Positions 1-5,904 of a stretch of DNA of 11,013 nucleotides are shown one piece after another. The notes under the pieces are model-generated. The model made no database searches. It had not been told where the DNA came from and worked only from the letters and a program-made list of their open reading frames with translations. Position 1 is the stretch's first letter. Each line of letters opens with the position of its first letter. Source of the stretch: Cupriavidus sp. (GTDB taxonomy: Bacteria > Pseudomonadota > Gammaproteobacteria > Burkholderiales > Burkholderiaceae); assembly GCA_013362725.1 (NCBI GenBank), contig JABFVP010000235.1, forward strand, positions 1 to 11,013, given 5' to 3'. The translations under genes and the position numbers were made by a program.

Positions 1-1626
1 ACCACGGTCTGGAAGAACGCGCCGCCCACGCTGCGCGAGCTGCTGCTGGCCACGCGCGCCTTTGCCGAACGCACCTTCGTGGTGTATGAGGACGAACGCG
101 TTTCCTACGATGCGTTCCTGCGTGCCGCCATCGCCATGGCCCACGCGCTGGTGCGCGACGGCGTGCGCAAGGGCGACCGCGTGGCGCTGGCGATGCGCAA
201 CCTGCCCGAATGGCCGGTGGCTTTCTACGGGGCGCTGTTGACCGGCGCCATCGTGACCCCGCTCAATGCGTGGTGGACCGGCCACGAGCTGGAATACGGC
301 CTGGCGGATTCCGGCAGCCGCATCGCCATCGTCGATGCCGAGCGGCTCGACCGCATCCTCGAACACCTGCCGGGCTGTCCGGCGCTGGAACGCATCTACG
401 TCTCGCGCGCGGGCGCTGTGCCAGCGGACCCGCGCGTGTCGGCGCTGGAAAGCGTGATCGGCGCGTCGGCAAGCTGGGCAGCGCTGCCAGAGCAACCGCC
501 GCCTGCGGTCGACATCGACCCCGACGACGACGCCACCATCTTCTACACCTCCGGCACCACCGGCAAGCCGAAGGGTGCGCTCGGCACGCACCGCAATTCC
601 ACCTCGGTGGCGGTAGCCGGCAGCTTCAGTCCGCTGCGCAACCTGCTGCGCCGCGGCGAGCCGATCCCGGCGCCGGATCCGGCCGCGCCGCAAAAATCGA
701 TGCTGCTGGCGGTGCCGTTCTTCCACGTCACGGGCTGCATGGCGGTGCTCAACGGCGCCATCGCCACCGGCGGCAAGATCGTGCTGCTGCACCGCTGGGA
801 CGCGCTGCGCGGCATGGAACTGATCGAACGCGAGCGCTGCACCGCGGCCGGCGGCGTGCCGACCATCGCGTGGCAGATCCTGGAGCATCCGGAGCGGGGC
901 CGCTTCGACCTGTCGTCGCTGGAGAACATCAACTACGGCGGCGCACCGGCCTCGCCGGAGTTGGTCCGGCGCATTCGCGAAGTCTTCCCCATGGCCGCGC
1001 CCGGCATAGGCTGGGGCATGACGGAAACCTCGTCCACCTTCACCAGCCACAGCGCCGAAGAGTACGTGATGCGCCCCGACAGCAGCGGTCCGGCGCTGCC
1101 TATCGGCGAGATGAAAGTAGTCGATGGCCGCGGCCAGGCGCTGCCCCCGGGTGAAACCGGCGAGCTGATGGCGCGCGGCGCCAATGTCGTGCGCGGCTAC
1201 TGGAACAAGCCCGAGGCCACCGCGCAGACCTTTGTCGACGGCTGGCTGCGCACCGGCGACATTGCGCGGCTGGATGACGAGGGCTACGTCTACATCGTCG
1301 ACCGGATGAAGGACATGCTGATCCGCGGCGGCGAGAACATCTACTGCATCGAAGTGGAAAGCGCGCTGTACGAGCATCCCGCGGTCATGGATGCGTCGGT
1401 GGTCGGGCTGCCGCACCGGACCCTGGGCGAGGAGCCGGCCGCCGTGGTCAGCCTGAAGCCGGGCATGCAGGCGAGCGAGGCCGAGCTGCAGGATTTCGTG
1501 CGCGCGCGGCTGGCGGCATTCAAGGTGCCGGTGCGTATCCAGATTTACCACGAGATGCTGCCGCGCAATGCCAATGGCAAGATCATGAAATCGAACCTGC
1601 GCAAGCTGTTCGACGCCGCCGCGTAA
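1..1626 (+). CDS. AMP-forming acyl-CoA synthetase (class I adenylate-forming enzyme), 5' end missing
   Basis: The reading frame is open from base 1, so the true start lies left of the window; the GTG at 79 is internal. 541 residues are visible. In the ANL family these enzymes activate a carboxylic acid with ATP to an acyl-AMP and transfer it to CoA. Counting from base 1, visible motifs are the P-loop YTSGTTGKPKG (182-192), the aromatic/acid motif GWGMTETSS (337-345), the ATP-ribose aspartate in RTGD (D420), the hinge region around DRMKDMLIRGGENIYCIEVE, and the A10 motif PRNANGKIMK with the adenylation lysine K527. All core motifs are intact, so the enzyme should be active. The substrate cannot be read from the sequence; a fatty or aromatic acid is likely by family resemblance to FadD-like ligases. 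It is a cytoplasmic enzyme. It ends at TAA, 47 nt before the phosphatase gene on the same strand, so they could be co-transcribed. Confidence 0.93.
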   Translation, partial: TTVWKNAPPTLRELLLATRAFAERTFVVYEDERVSYDAFLRAAIAMAHALVRDGVRKGDRVALAMRNLPEWPVAFYGALLTGAIVTPLNAWWTGHELEYGLADSGSRIAIVDAERLDRILEHLPGCPALERIYVSRAGAVPADPRVSALESVIGASASWAALPEQPPPAVDIDPDDDATIFYTSGTTGKPKGALGTHRNSTSVAVAGSFSPLRNLLRRGEPIPAPDPAAPQKSMLLAVPFFHVTGCMAVLNGAIATGGKIVLLHRWDALRGMELIERERCTAAGGVPTIAWQILEHPERGRFDLSSLENINYGGAPASPELVRRIREVFPMAAPGIGWGMTETSSTFTSHSAEEYVMRPDSSGPALPIGEMKVVDGRGQALPPGETGELMARGANVVRGYWNKPEATAQTFVDGWLRTGDIARLDDEGYVYIVDRMKDMLIRGGENIYCIEVESALYEHPAVMDASVVGLPHRTLGEEPAAVVSLKPGMQASEAELQDFVRARLAAFKVPVRIQIYHEMLPRNANGKIMKSNLRKLFDAAA

Positions 1627-1673
1627 GCCAGCGGCGCGACCGCATCGATCCGATCCCTCACCAGGAAGAACAA

Positions 1674-2516
1674 TTGACGGACCAAGCCAAGCCGGATTCC
1701 TCCCTCTCCCAACCCATGCGAATGCTTGGCGCGGCAGCGCTCGCCGCGTTGCTGGCCGGCTGCGCCGCCGGTGGCACCAACCTCGCCGCGGTGCCGGAGC
1801 TGCGCCCCGGCGTGCCGGCCGGCTACCTCGCCGCCGACGCGCGTCCCGACAGCCTGAAGCTGCTGCCGGCGCCGCCGGCACAGGGTTCGGCCGCGCTGGC
1901 GCTGGACGCGGACGCCGCGCGCCAGGCCGGTCCGCTGCGCGGTTCGCCACGCTGGCAACTGGCGTCCGACGACGCCGTGCTGACGTTCCCGCAGGCCGCC
2001 AGCACCTTCTCCTGCGCGCTGGGCATGCCCGTGGGCGAGAAAGACACGCCTTACCTGAACATGCTGCTGCGCCGCAGCCTGGTCGATGCCGGCCTGTCCA
2101 CGTACAAGGCCAAGGACCATTACAAGCGCACCCGCCCGTTCGTGGCGACCAAGACCCCGATGTGCACGCAGGCCGAGGCCGCCAAGCTGGAAAAGGATGG
2201 TTCCTACCCCTCCGGCCACAGCGCCATCGGCTGGGCCTGGGCACAGATCCTGACCGAGATCGAGCCGGCGCGCGCCAATGAACTGCTGGCGCGCGGCCAG
2301 GCCTTCGGGCAAAGCCGCGTGGTATGCAACGTGCACTGGCAGAGCGATGTCAACGCGGGCCGAACCATGGCAGCGGCCACGGTGGCACGGCTGCATGCCG
2401 ATCCCACCTTCCGCGCCGACCTGGAACGGGCACGCAGTGAAGTGGCTGCCGCGCGCGCTGCGGGCGCGCGGCCATCGCGCGATTGCCAGGCGGAGACCGC
2501 GGCGCTGGCCCGCTGA
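1674..2516 (+). CDS. Class A (PAP2-type) acid phosphatase, probable lipoprotein
   Basis: The protein carries the full three-part acid phosphatase signature KX6RP-PSGH-SRX5HX3D. With the TTG start these are K147..RP155, YPSGH 178-182 and S214-R215..H221..D225. In this family the last histidine is the phospho-acceptor and the PSGH histidine the proton donor. It should hydrolyse phosphomonoesters outside the cytoplasm. Near the N-terminus a hydrophobic stretch ends in LLAGC, a lipobox, predicting a lipid-anchored protein. Two starts compete. TTG at 1674 has a good ribosome site (AGGAAGA, 1663-1669) but gives an odd 16-residue leader before the signal. ATG at 1716 gives a textbook lipoprotein signal (M-R-M-L-G...) but has no visible ribosome site. 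I list the TTG start; mature protein is the same either way. Length 280 (or 266) residues fits the family. It converges on creA with 13 nt between stops. Confidence 0.88.
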   Translation: MTDQAKPDSSLSQPMRMLGAAALAALLAGCAAGGTNLAAVPELRPGVPAGYLAADARPDSLKLLPAPPAQGSAALALDADAARQAGPLRGSPRWQLASDDAVLTFPQAASTFSCALGMPVGEKDTPYLNMLLRRSLVDAGLSTYKAKDHYKRTRPFVATKTPMCTQAEAAKLEKDGSYPSGHSAIGWAWAQILTEIEPARANELLARGQAFGQSRVVCNVHWQSDVNAGRTMAAATVARLHADPTFRADLERARSEVAAARAAGARPSRDCQAETAALAR

Positions 2517-2529
2517 TGACCGGCGCCCG

Positions 2530-3012
2530 CTATTTCACCGGAATCACCGTGCCGGCCGGCACCGGCACGGCGGTCACGCTGTTCTGCGGGCTGCCACTGA
2601 CGATGCGGTCCGAATACGTCAGGTAGACCAGCGTATTGCGCTTGCGATCGACCGCGCGCACCACGTGCAGCGCCTTGAACAGGATCGACATGCGCTCGGA
2701 GAAGACATTGTCCTGCTGCCTGATCGGCGCCTTGAAGCTGATCGGGCCGACCTGGCGACAAGCGATCGAGGCTTCGGGCGGGTCTTCGGCCATGCCGAGC
2801 TGGCCCTTGATGCCGCCGGTGCGGGCGCGCGATACGTAGCAGGTAATGCCGTCCACCTGCGGGTCGTCATAGGCTTCGATCACAACCTTGTCGGAGCCGG
2901 TCATGCGGAAATTGGTGCTGACGCTGCCGATCTCCTCGGCACTGGCACCCGTGGCTGCGCCGGCGCAGGCGGCGGCAAGCAGGAGGCGAACGAGCGGGTG
3001 GCAGGACTTCAT
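2530..3012 (-). CDS. creA: CreA family periplasmic protein
   Basis: The product strongly resembles E. coli CreA: IGSVSTNF near the N-terminus, VVIEAYDDPQVDGITCYVSR, TGGIKGQLGMAEDP and ASIACRQVGPI are the conserved blocks. CreA is a small exported protein of unknown biochemical role, found across proteobacteria. From the chosen ATG (3012) the protein has 160 residues, close to the usual size. It starts MKSCHPLVRLLLAAA, a signal peptide with a likely signal peptidase I site after ASA (residue 25). Two cysteines remain in the mature part (C58, C85) and could form a disulfide. Upstream in-frame starts exist: ATG at 3027 and GTG at 3033. None has a strong ribosome site. The GTG directly follows the thioesterase TGA (3034-3036), so creA is probably co-transcribed and perhaps translationally coupled with that gene. 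The gene ends with TAG. Confidence 0.93.
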   Translation of the reverse strand: MKSCHPLVRLLLAAACAGAATGASAEEIGSVSTNFRMTGSDKVVIEAYDDPQVDGITCYVSRARTGGIKGQLGMAEDPPEASIACRQVGPISFKAPIRQQDNVFSERMSILFKALHVVRAVDRKRNTLVYLTYSDRIVSGSPQNSVTAVPVPAGTVIPVK

Positions 3013-3033
3013 GGCTGTATCACGCATCGACAC

Positions 3034-3519
3034 TCAGTTCACCGACGACTTGATGTCGCCGTGGCGCTTTTCCATTTCCTGGCGCAGCGCGCGGCGCTGC
3101 TGCGCGGCGGCAAAGCGCTGGCGCTCGACCTCGTCGCGCGGCTCCAGCGGCGGCACCTCGGCTGGGGTGCCGTTGTCGTCCACCGCCACCATGGTGAAAT
3201 AGCAGCTGTTGGTATGGCGCACCAGCTTGCTGCGGATGTTCTCGGTCACCACCTTGATGCCGATCTCCATCGAGCTGCGGCCGGTATAGTTGACCGATGC
3301 CAGGAAGGTCACCAGCTCGCCCACGTGGATGGGCTGGCGGAACACCACCTGGTCTACCGACAGCGTGACCACATAGCGGCCGGCGTAGCGGCTGGCGCAG
3401 GCATAGGCCACCATGTCCAGGTACTTGAGGATGGTGCCGCCGTGGACGTTGCCGGAGAAGTTGGCCATGTCCGGCGTCATCAGCACGGTCATGGAAAGCT
3501 GGTGGGACAGGTCATTCAT
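3034..3519 (-). CDS. Hotdog-fold acyl-CoA thioesterase (YciA/BACH type)
   Basis: This 161-residue protein has the hotdog thioesterase pattern: FSGNVHGGTILKYLDMVAY (residues 21-39), with N24, the HGG turn 26-28 and D35, then SVDQVVFRQPIHVGELVTF and VNYTGRSSMEIGI. Family members hydrolyse acyl-CoA to free acid and CoA in the cytoplasm; YciA/BACH-like enzymes usually have broad chain-length range. Length is typical for a single-domain member acting as an oligomer. The last 35 residues are charged and predicted helical (EVERQRFAAAQQRRALRQEMEK in outline), an extension past the core. Start ATG is the first methionine; no clear ribosome site precedes it. It lies downstream of hupB but separated by the hupB terminator, and directly upstream of creA. 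The exact substrate is unknown. Confidence 0.9.
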   Translation of the reverse strand: MNDLSHQLSMTVLMTPDMANFSGNVHGGTILKYLDMVAYACASRYAGRYVVTLSVDQVVFRQPIHVGELVTFLASVNYTGRSSMEIGIKVVTENIRSKLVRHTNSCYFTMVAVDDNGTPAEVPPLEPRDEVERQRFAAAQQRRALRQEMEKRHGDIKSSVN

Positions 3520-3551
3520 GATGCGGGATACGAAGATTGCGGGGCGGGATT

Positions 3552-3576
3552 GCCGGCTGCGGGCGCCGGCAGTTTA
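3552..3576 (-). promoter_or_regulatory. Weak candidate promoter and hairpin ahead of the thioesterase
   Basis: On the minus strand TAAACT (3571-3576) is a 4-of-6 match to a -10 box, about 52 nt from the thioesterase ATG. No good -35 is seen. Two GCCGGC palindromes (3552-3557 and 3565-3570) just downstream could pair as a 6-bp hairpin in the leader. A promoter is expected here because the hupB terminator lies upstream, but the match itself is weak. Confidence 0.25.
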
Positions 3577-3647
3577 ACCCGGATCGCCTTGCCGTTGCCC
3601 GCGGCATGGTGCCGAGTGCCGGCCGCTGCCCGCCTGGCCCGGCACAT

Positions 3648-3673
3648 AAAAAAAGCGGCCTGCCAGACCGCTT
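3648..3673 (-). terminator. Intrinsic terminator of hupB
   Basis: Read on the minus strand, AAGCGGTC and GGCCGCTT form an 8-bp stem (one G-T wobble) with loop TGGCA, followed by seven T. It begins about 23 nt after the hupB stop codon. This is a textbook rho-independent terminator and separates hupB from the thioesterase-creA unit. Confidence 0.88.
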
Positions 3674-3696
3674 CTTTCGCTATGGACGCAAACTGC

Positions 3697-3978
3697 TTAT
3701 TTTTTCTTGTTCACGGCGTCCTTGAAACCCTGGCCTGCCGAGAACTTGACCGTCTTGGCGGCCGGAATCTTGATGGTTTCGCCGGTGCGCGGATTGCGGC
3801 CGGTACGGGCAGCGCGCTTGCCGGCGCTGAAGCTGCCAAAACCCACCAGCGTTACAGAATCGCCCTTTGCCACTGCCTTCTTGATACTGTCCAGCGCTGC
3901 GTTGAGCGCACGCTCGGCGGCGGCATTGCTCAATTCTGCTTCCGCGGCGATGGCCGATACCAGTTCACCTTTATTCAT
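3697..3978 (-). CDS. hupB: DNA-binding protein HU-beta
   Basis: A 93-residue histone-like protein of the HU/IHF family. It starts MNKGELVSAIA, has the GFGSF turn (46-50), and the DNA-inserting arm GRNPRTGETIKIPAAKTVKF (60-79) with the conserved proline P63 that intercalates at DNA kinks. The C-terminus ends in KKK, slightly longer than the 90 residues of E. coli HU-beta. HU dimers bind and bend DNA without sequence specificity and help organise the nucleoid. The NPxTG arm without IHF-specific features favours HU over IHF. A ribosome site AAGGG (minus strand, 3988-3992) sits 9 nt before ATG. The gene has its own terminator and a candidate promoter upstream, so it is likely monocistronic and highly expressed. 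Confidence 0.96.
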   Translation of the reverse strand: MNKGELVSAIAAEAELSNAAAERALNAALDSIKKAVAKGDSVTLVGFGSFSAGKRAARTGRNPRTGETIKIPAAKTVKFSAGQGFKDAVNKKK

Positions 3979-4044
3979 GGCTGATTTCCCTTGTTGGTCG
4001 TCGTCACCGATGGGCGTGCCTGGCGGCAGGCCATCGATCGGCGC

Positions 4045-4074
4045 AGTCTAATCTGCCCTTCGCGCGTTGAGCAA
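4045..4074 (-). promoter_or_regulatory. Candidate hupB promoter
   Basis: On the minus strand TTGCTC (4069-4074) and TAGACT (4045-4050) are spaced by 18 nt. The -10 matches 4 of 6 and the -35 matches 3 of 6 of the sigma-70 consensus. The start site would lie about 60 nt before the hupB ATG. Position is plausible; the match is only moderate. Confidence 0.4.
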
Positions 4075-4096
4075 TCCCCAGTGGCACCAAAGCGAC

Positions 4097-4136
4097 AAAA
4101 AAACCCGCAAATCCTTGCTTGAGGCCAGTTAGCGGG
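4097..4136 (-). terminator. Terminator-like hairpin with T7 tract and no clear gene upstream
   Basis: Read on the minus strand, CCCGC (4132-4136) pairs with GCGGG (4104-4108) and is followed by seven T (4103-4097). A further A-T pairing past a mismatch and a small inner CCT/AGG stem are possible. The stem is short and the loop large, so this is weaker than the hupB terminator. No annotated minus-strand gene lies upstream: the next gene is the plus-strand transporter. It may end a small RNA or stop antisense transcription before the hupB promoter. Confidence 0.4.
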
Positions 4137-4265
4137 CAATTTCCACTGCTGTTCGCGCTTGCCAGGCGCTGATTTTTGCCAGGCCCGGACCGCGCCGCGA
4201 CCGGCCGCCCGAAATCGTGCCGTCAAAACCAATCAGCATAGGACAGATTCCCACAAATGGGGCGA

Positions 4266-4282
4266 CGCACCATAACGGTTCA
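4266..4282 (+). promoter_or_regulatory. NtrC-like palindrome upstream of the ammonium transporter
   Basis: CGCACC-ATAAC-GGTTCA matches the enterobacterial NtrC pattern TGCACC-N5-GGTGCA at 10 of 12 defined positions. It lies 205 nt before the transporter ATG, a normal place for an activator site, and nitrogen control of Amt genes is common. However, no sigma-54 promoter with the required GG-N10-GC spacing was found downstream, so this is tentative. Confidence 0.25.
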
Positions 4283-4487
4283 CCAACGCGCACCTTGCCG
4301 GCTCCATTGTGGCGCACGCGCACCCCGCCGCTGGCCGCATTCCGACGGCACCAGGCCCATTGCAATCGGCCGCGTGCGGCATGCCGGTGCGGCTTTTTAC
4401 CCGGCTCGGTGCAAGCGGCACCACGATGCAGCCGTCTGTGGAACGTTTTTTGCATACTGGTGCGCCCATTTTGAGCATGAGGTCACT

Positions 4488-5690
4488 ATGGAAAACTGGA
4501 AGACCGGCACCGACGCGCTGTTTATCCTGCTCGGCGCCATCATGGTGCTGGCCATGCACGCTGGCTTTGCGTTCCTCGAACTTGGCACGGTACGCAAGAA
4601 AAACCAGATCAATGCGCTGGTAAAAATTCTGGTGGATTTTGCGGTTTCCACCATCGCCTATTTCTTTATCGGCTACACCATTGCCTACGGGGTGCAGTTC
4701 TTTTCGGGCGCCGAAACCCTGGCCCAGAAAAACGGCTACGAACTGGTCAAGTTCTTTTTCCTGGCGACCTTTGCCGCGGCGATTCCGGCGATTATCTCCG
4801 GCGGAATCGCCGAACGCTCGCGTTTCAATCCGCAACTGGTCGCCACCTTCGTGCTGGTAGGTTTTGTCTACCCGTTTTTCGAGGGCATGATGTGGAACCA
4901 GCGCTACGGCGTGCAGGACTGGATCGCGCGCGTGGCCGGCGCGCCCTTCCATGACTTTGCCGGTTCGGTGGTGGTGCATGCGCTGGGCGGCTGGATTGCG
5001 CTGCCGGCGGTGCTGCTGCTGGGCGCGCGCCGCGGGCGCTACCAGAAGGATGGCCGCATCAGCGCGCATCCGCCCTCGAACATCCCGTTCCTGGCGCTGG
5101 GCGCCTGGATTCTTGCGGTGGGCTGGTTCGGCTTCAACGTGATGAGCGCGCAGACCGTCGACAAGATCAGCGGCCTGGTGGCGATCAATTCGCTGATGGC
5201 GATGGCCGGCGGCACGCTGGCCGCCTGGCTGGCCGGGCGCAACGACCCTGGCTTCGCCTACAACGGGCCGCTGGCCGGCCTGGTGGCGGTCTGCGCGGGC
5301 TCGGACCTGATGCATCCGCTGGGTGCGCTGGTTACCGGTGCCGTGGCCGGCGCGCTGTTCGTCTATATGTTCACGCTGGCGCAAAACAAGTGGCATATCG
5401 ACGATGTGCTGGGCGTGTGGCCGCTGCACGGGTTGTGCGGTGCCTGGGGCGGCATCGCCGCGGGCATCTTCGGTGCCAAGGCGCTGGGCGGCCTTGGCGG
5501 GGTGTCGCTCGGCGCGCAGTGGCTCGGCACCTTGCTTGGCATCGTGGTGGCGCTGGCGGGCGGCACGCTGGTCTATGGCACGCTCAAGCGGCTGGTGGGC
5601 ATCCGCCTCGACGCCGAGGGCGAGTTCAATGGCGCCGACCTGACGCTGCACCGGATTTCCGCCACCCCCGAGCGCGAAACCAACTGGTAA
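4488..5690 (+). CDS. amtB: Ammonium transporter, Amt family
   Basis: A 400-residue inner-membrane protein with about 11 hydrophobic segments. The PROSITE-style Amt signature begins at DFAGSVVVHALGGW (D156) and ends at R181. The pore twin histidines are H164 (VVVH) and H314 (WPLHGLCG). F95 (TFAAAIP) and F216 (WFGFN) align with the E. coli AmtB pore phenylalanines 107 and 215. It should conduct ammonium/ammonia into the cell. ATG 4488 is chosen for its ribosome site GAGG 5 nt upstream; earlier in-frame starts lack one and would add a non-hydrophobic leader. Unlike E. coli AmtB there is no cleavable signal peptide: the chain begins MENWKTGTDALFILLGA. The C-terminal tail (GIRLDAEGEFNGADLTLHR) keeps the outline of the GlnK-contact tail in degenerate form. 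No glnK gene is adjacent, which is unusual for amtB, so the symbol marks family rather than strict orthology. Confidence 0.93.
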   Translation: MENWKTGTDALFILLGAIMVLAMHAGFAFLELGTVRKKNQINALVKILVDFAVSTIAYFFIGYTIAYGVQFFSGAETLAQKNGYELVKFFFLATFAAAIPAIISGGIAERSRFNPQLVATFVLVGFVYPFFEGMMWNQRYGVQDWIARVAGAPFHDFAGSVVVHALGGWIALPAVLLLGARRGRYQKDGRISAHPPSNIPFLALGAWILAVGWFGFNVMSAQTVDKISGLVAINSLMAMAGGTLAAWLAGRNDPGFAYNGPLAGLVAVCAGSDLMHPLGALVTGAVAGALFVYMFTLAQNKWHIDDVLGVWPLHGLCGAWGGIAAGIFGAKALGGLGGVSLGAQWLGTLLGIVVALAGGTLVYGTLKRLVGIRLDAEGEFNGADLTLHRISATPERETNW

Positions 5691-5700
5691 TACCCGCCAG

Positions 5701-5723
5701 CGTCTTTCCGATATAAAAAGACG
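5701..5723 (+). other. Hairpin after the ammonium transporter gene
   Basis: CGTCTTT (5701-5707) and AAAGACG (5717-5723) form a perfect 7-bp stem with a 9-nt loop, beginning 11 nt after the transporter stop codon. No T tract follows, so it is not a canonical terminator, but it could stabilise or end the transcript. The loop side also contains TATAAA, a good -10-like hexamer without a partner -35. Confidence 0.5.
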
Positions 5724-5724
5724 A

Positions 5725-5820
5725 GCCGTGCAAGGCGCCTTGTCTTAACAATGTTTTGCTTGCACTTCCGCGCACGGCCTCTCAATAATTGCCGTGCCCG
5801 GGAATTGCGCGCAACGCGCA
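5725..5820 (+). repeat. Cluster of short inverted repeats between amt and mscS
   Basis: GCCGTGC occurs at 5725-5731 and 5791-5797, and its complement GCACGGC lies between them at 5772-5778, so the middle copy can pair with either flank. The 12-bp palindrome CAAGGCGCCTTG is at 5731-5742. GTGCAAG (5728-5734) is complementary to CTTGCAC (5759-5765). TGCGCG-CAA-CGCGCA (5806-5820) is a further tight hairpin. Together they make a structured leader or 3' region. Function is unknown. Confidence 0.6.
5760..5789 (+). promoter_or_regulatory. Candidate mscS promoter
   Basis: TTGCAC (5760-5765) and AATAAT (5784-5789) are spaced by 18 nt. The -10 matches 5 of 6 consensus positions, the -35 only 3. The -10 sits in the loop of the GCACGGC/GCCGTGC inverted repeat, which could act as an operator. 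A transcript would have a leader of about 110 nt. Confidence 0.35.
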
Positions 5821-5904
5821 GGGGCTCGCACGCCGCAGCCGGCTGGTTTGGGGGATGTTGGGCCGGCGGCTGGCCGGTTACACCGACACGAAAGGAATAC
5901 GCCG

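Larger units (their letters stand above)
3979..4487. other. Divergent intergenic region between hupB and the ammonium transporter
   Basis: This 509-bp stretch has no convincing protein gene. It holds the hupB ribosome site and candidate promoter, a minus-strand hairpin with a T tract, a weak NtrC-like palindrome, and the transporter ribosome site (GAGG, 4479-4482, 5 nt before ATG). GCACC/GGTGC pentamers recur between 4266 and 4465, including a perfect inverted pair GGTGC-N5-GCACC at 4409-4423. Long open frames through here are GC-driven and lack ribosome sites. A 36-codon minus-strand frame (4129-4239) that ends inside the hairpin is discussed as a finding. Confidence 0.7.

Noticed and set aside
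2549..2562. 14-bp perfect palindrome GTGCCGGCCGGCAC near the creA 3' end
   Set aside because: It encodes normal creA codons in GC-rich DNA and has no T tract; it is not needed to explain anything, though it might weakly terminate the convergent phosphatase transcript.
3520..3696. Extra small gene between the thioesterase and hupB
   Set aside because: The gap is filled by the hupB terminator and a leader/promoter region; the 62-codon plus-strand frame overlapping hupB has no ribosome site or protein features.
2278..3984. A 568-codon plus-strand open frame across creA, the thioesterase and hupB
   Set aside because: It overlaps three well-recognised minus-strand genes and gives an Ala/His/Arg-rich product with no family features.
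4417..4429. Sigma-54-like -24/-12 element before the ammonium transporter
   Set aside because: GG and GC are separated by 9 nt rather than the 10 that sigma-54 requires, and the -12 box is ATGC instead of TTGC.
4257..4487. N-terminal extension of the ammonium transporter to ATG 4257
   Set aside because: The extra 77 residues are Arg/His/Pro-rich, not membrane-like, and lack a ribosome site. ATG 4488 has one.
4233..5651. A 472-codon minus-strand open frame antisense to the ammonium transporter
   Set aside because: Antisense GC shadow; Arg/Gln/His-rich with no ribosome site, against an intact Amt signature on the other strand.
5794..5904. N-terminal extension of mscS to the upstream start
   Set aside because: ATG 5905 has a good ribosome site and gives the normal MscS length; the extension is unrelated and covers the structured leader.
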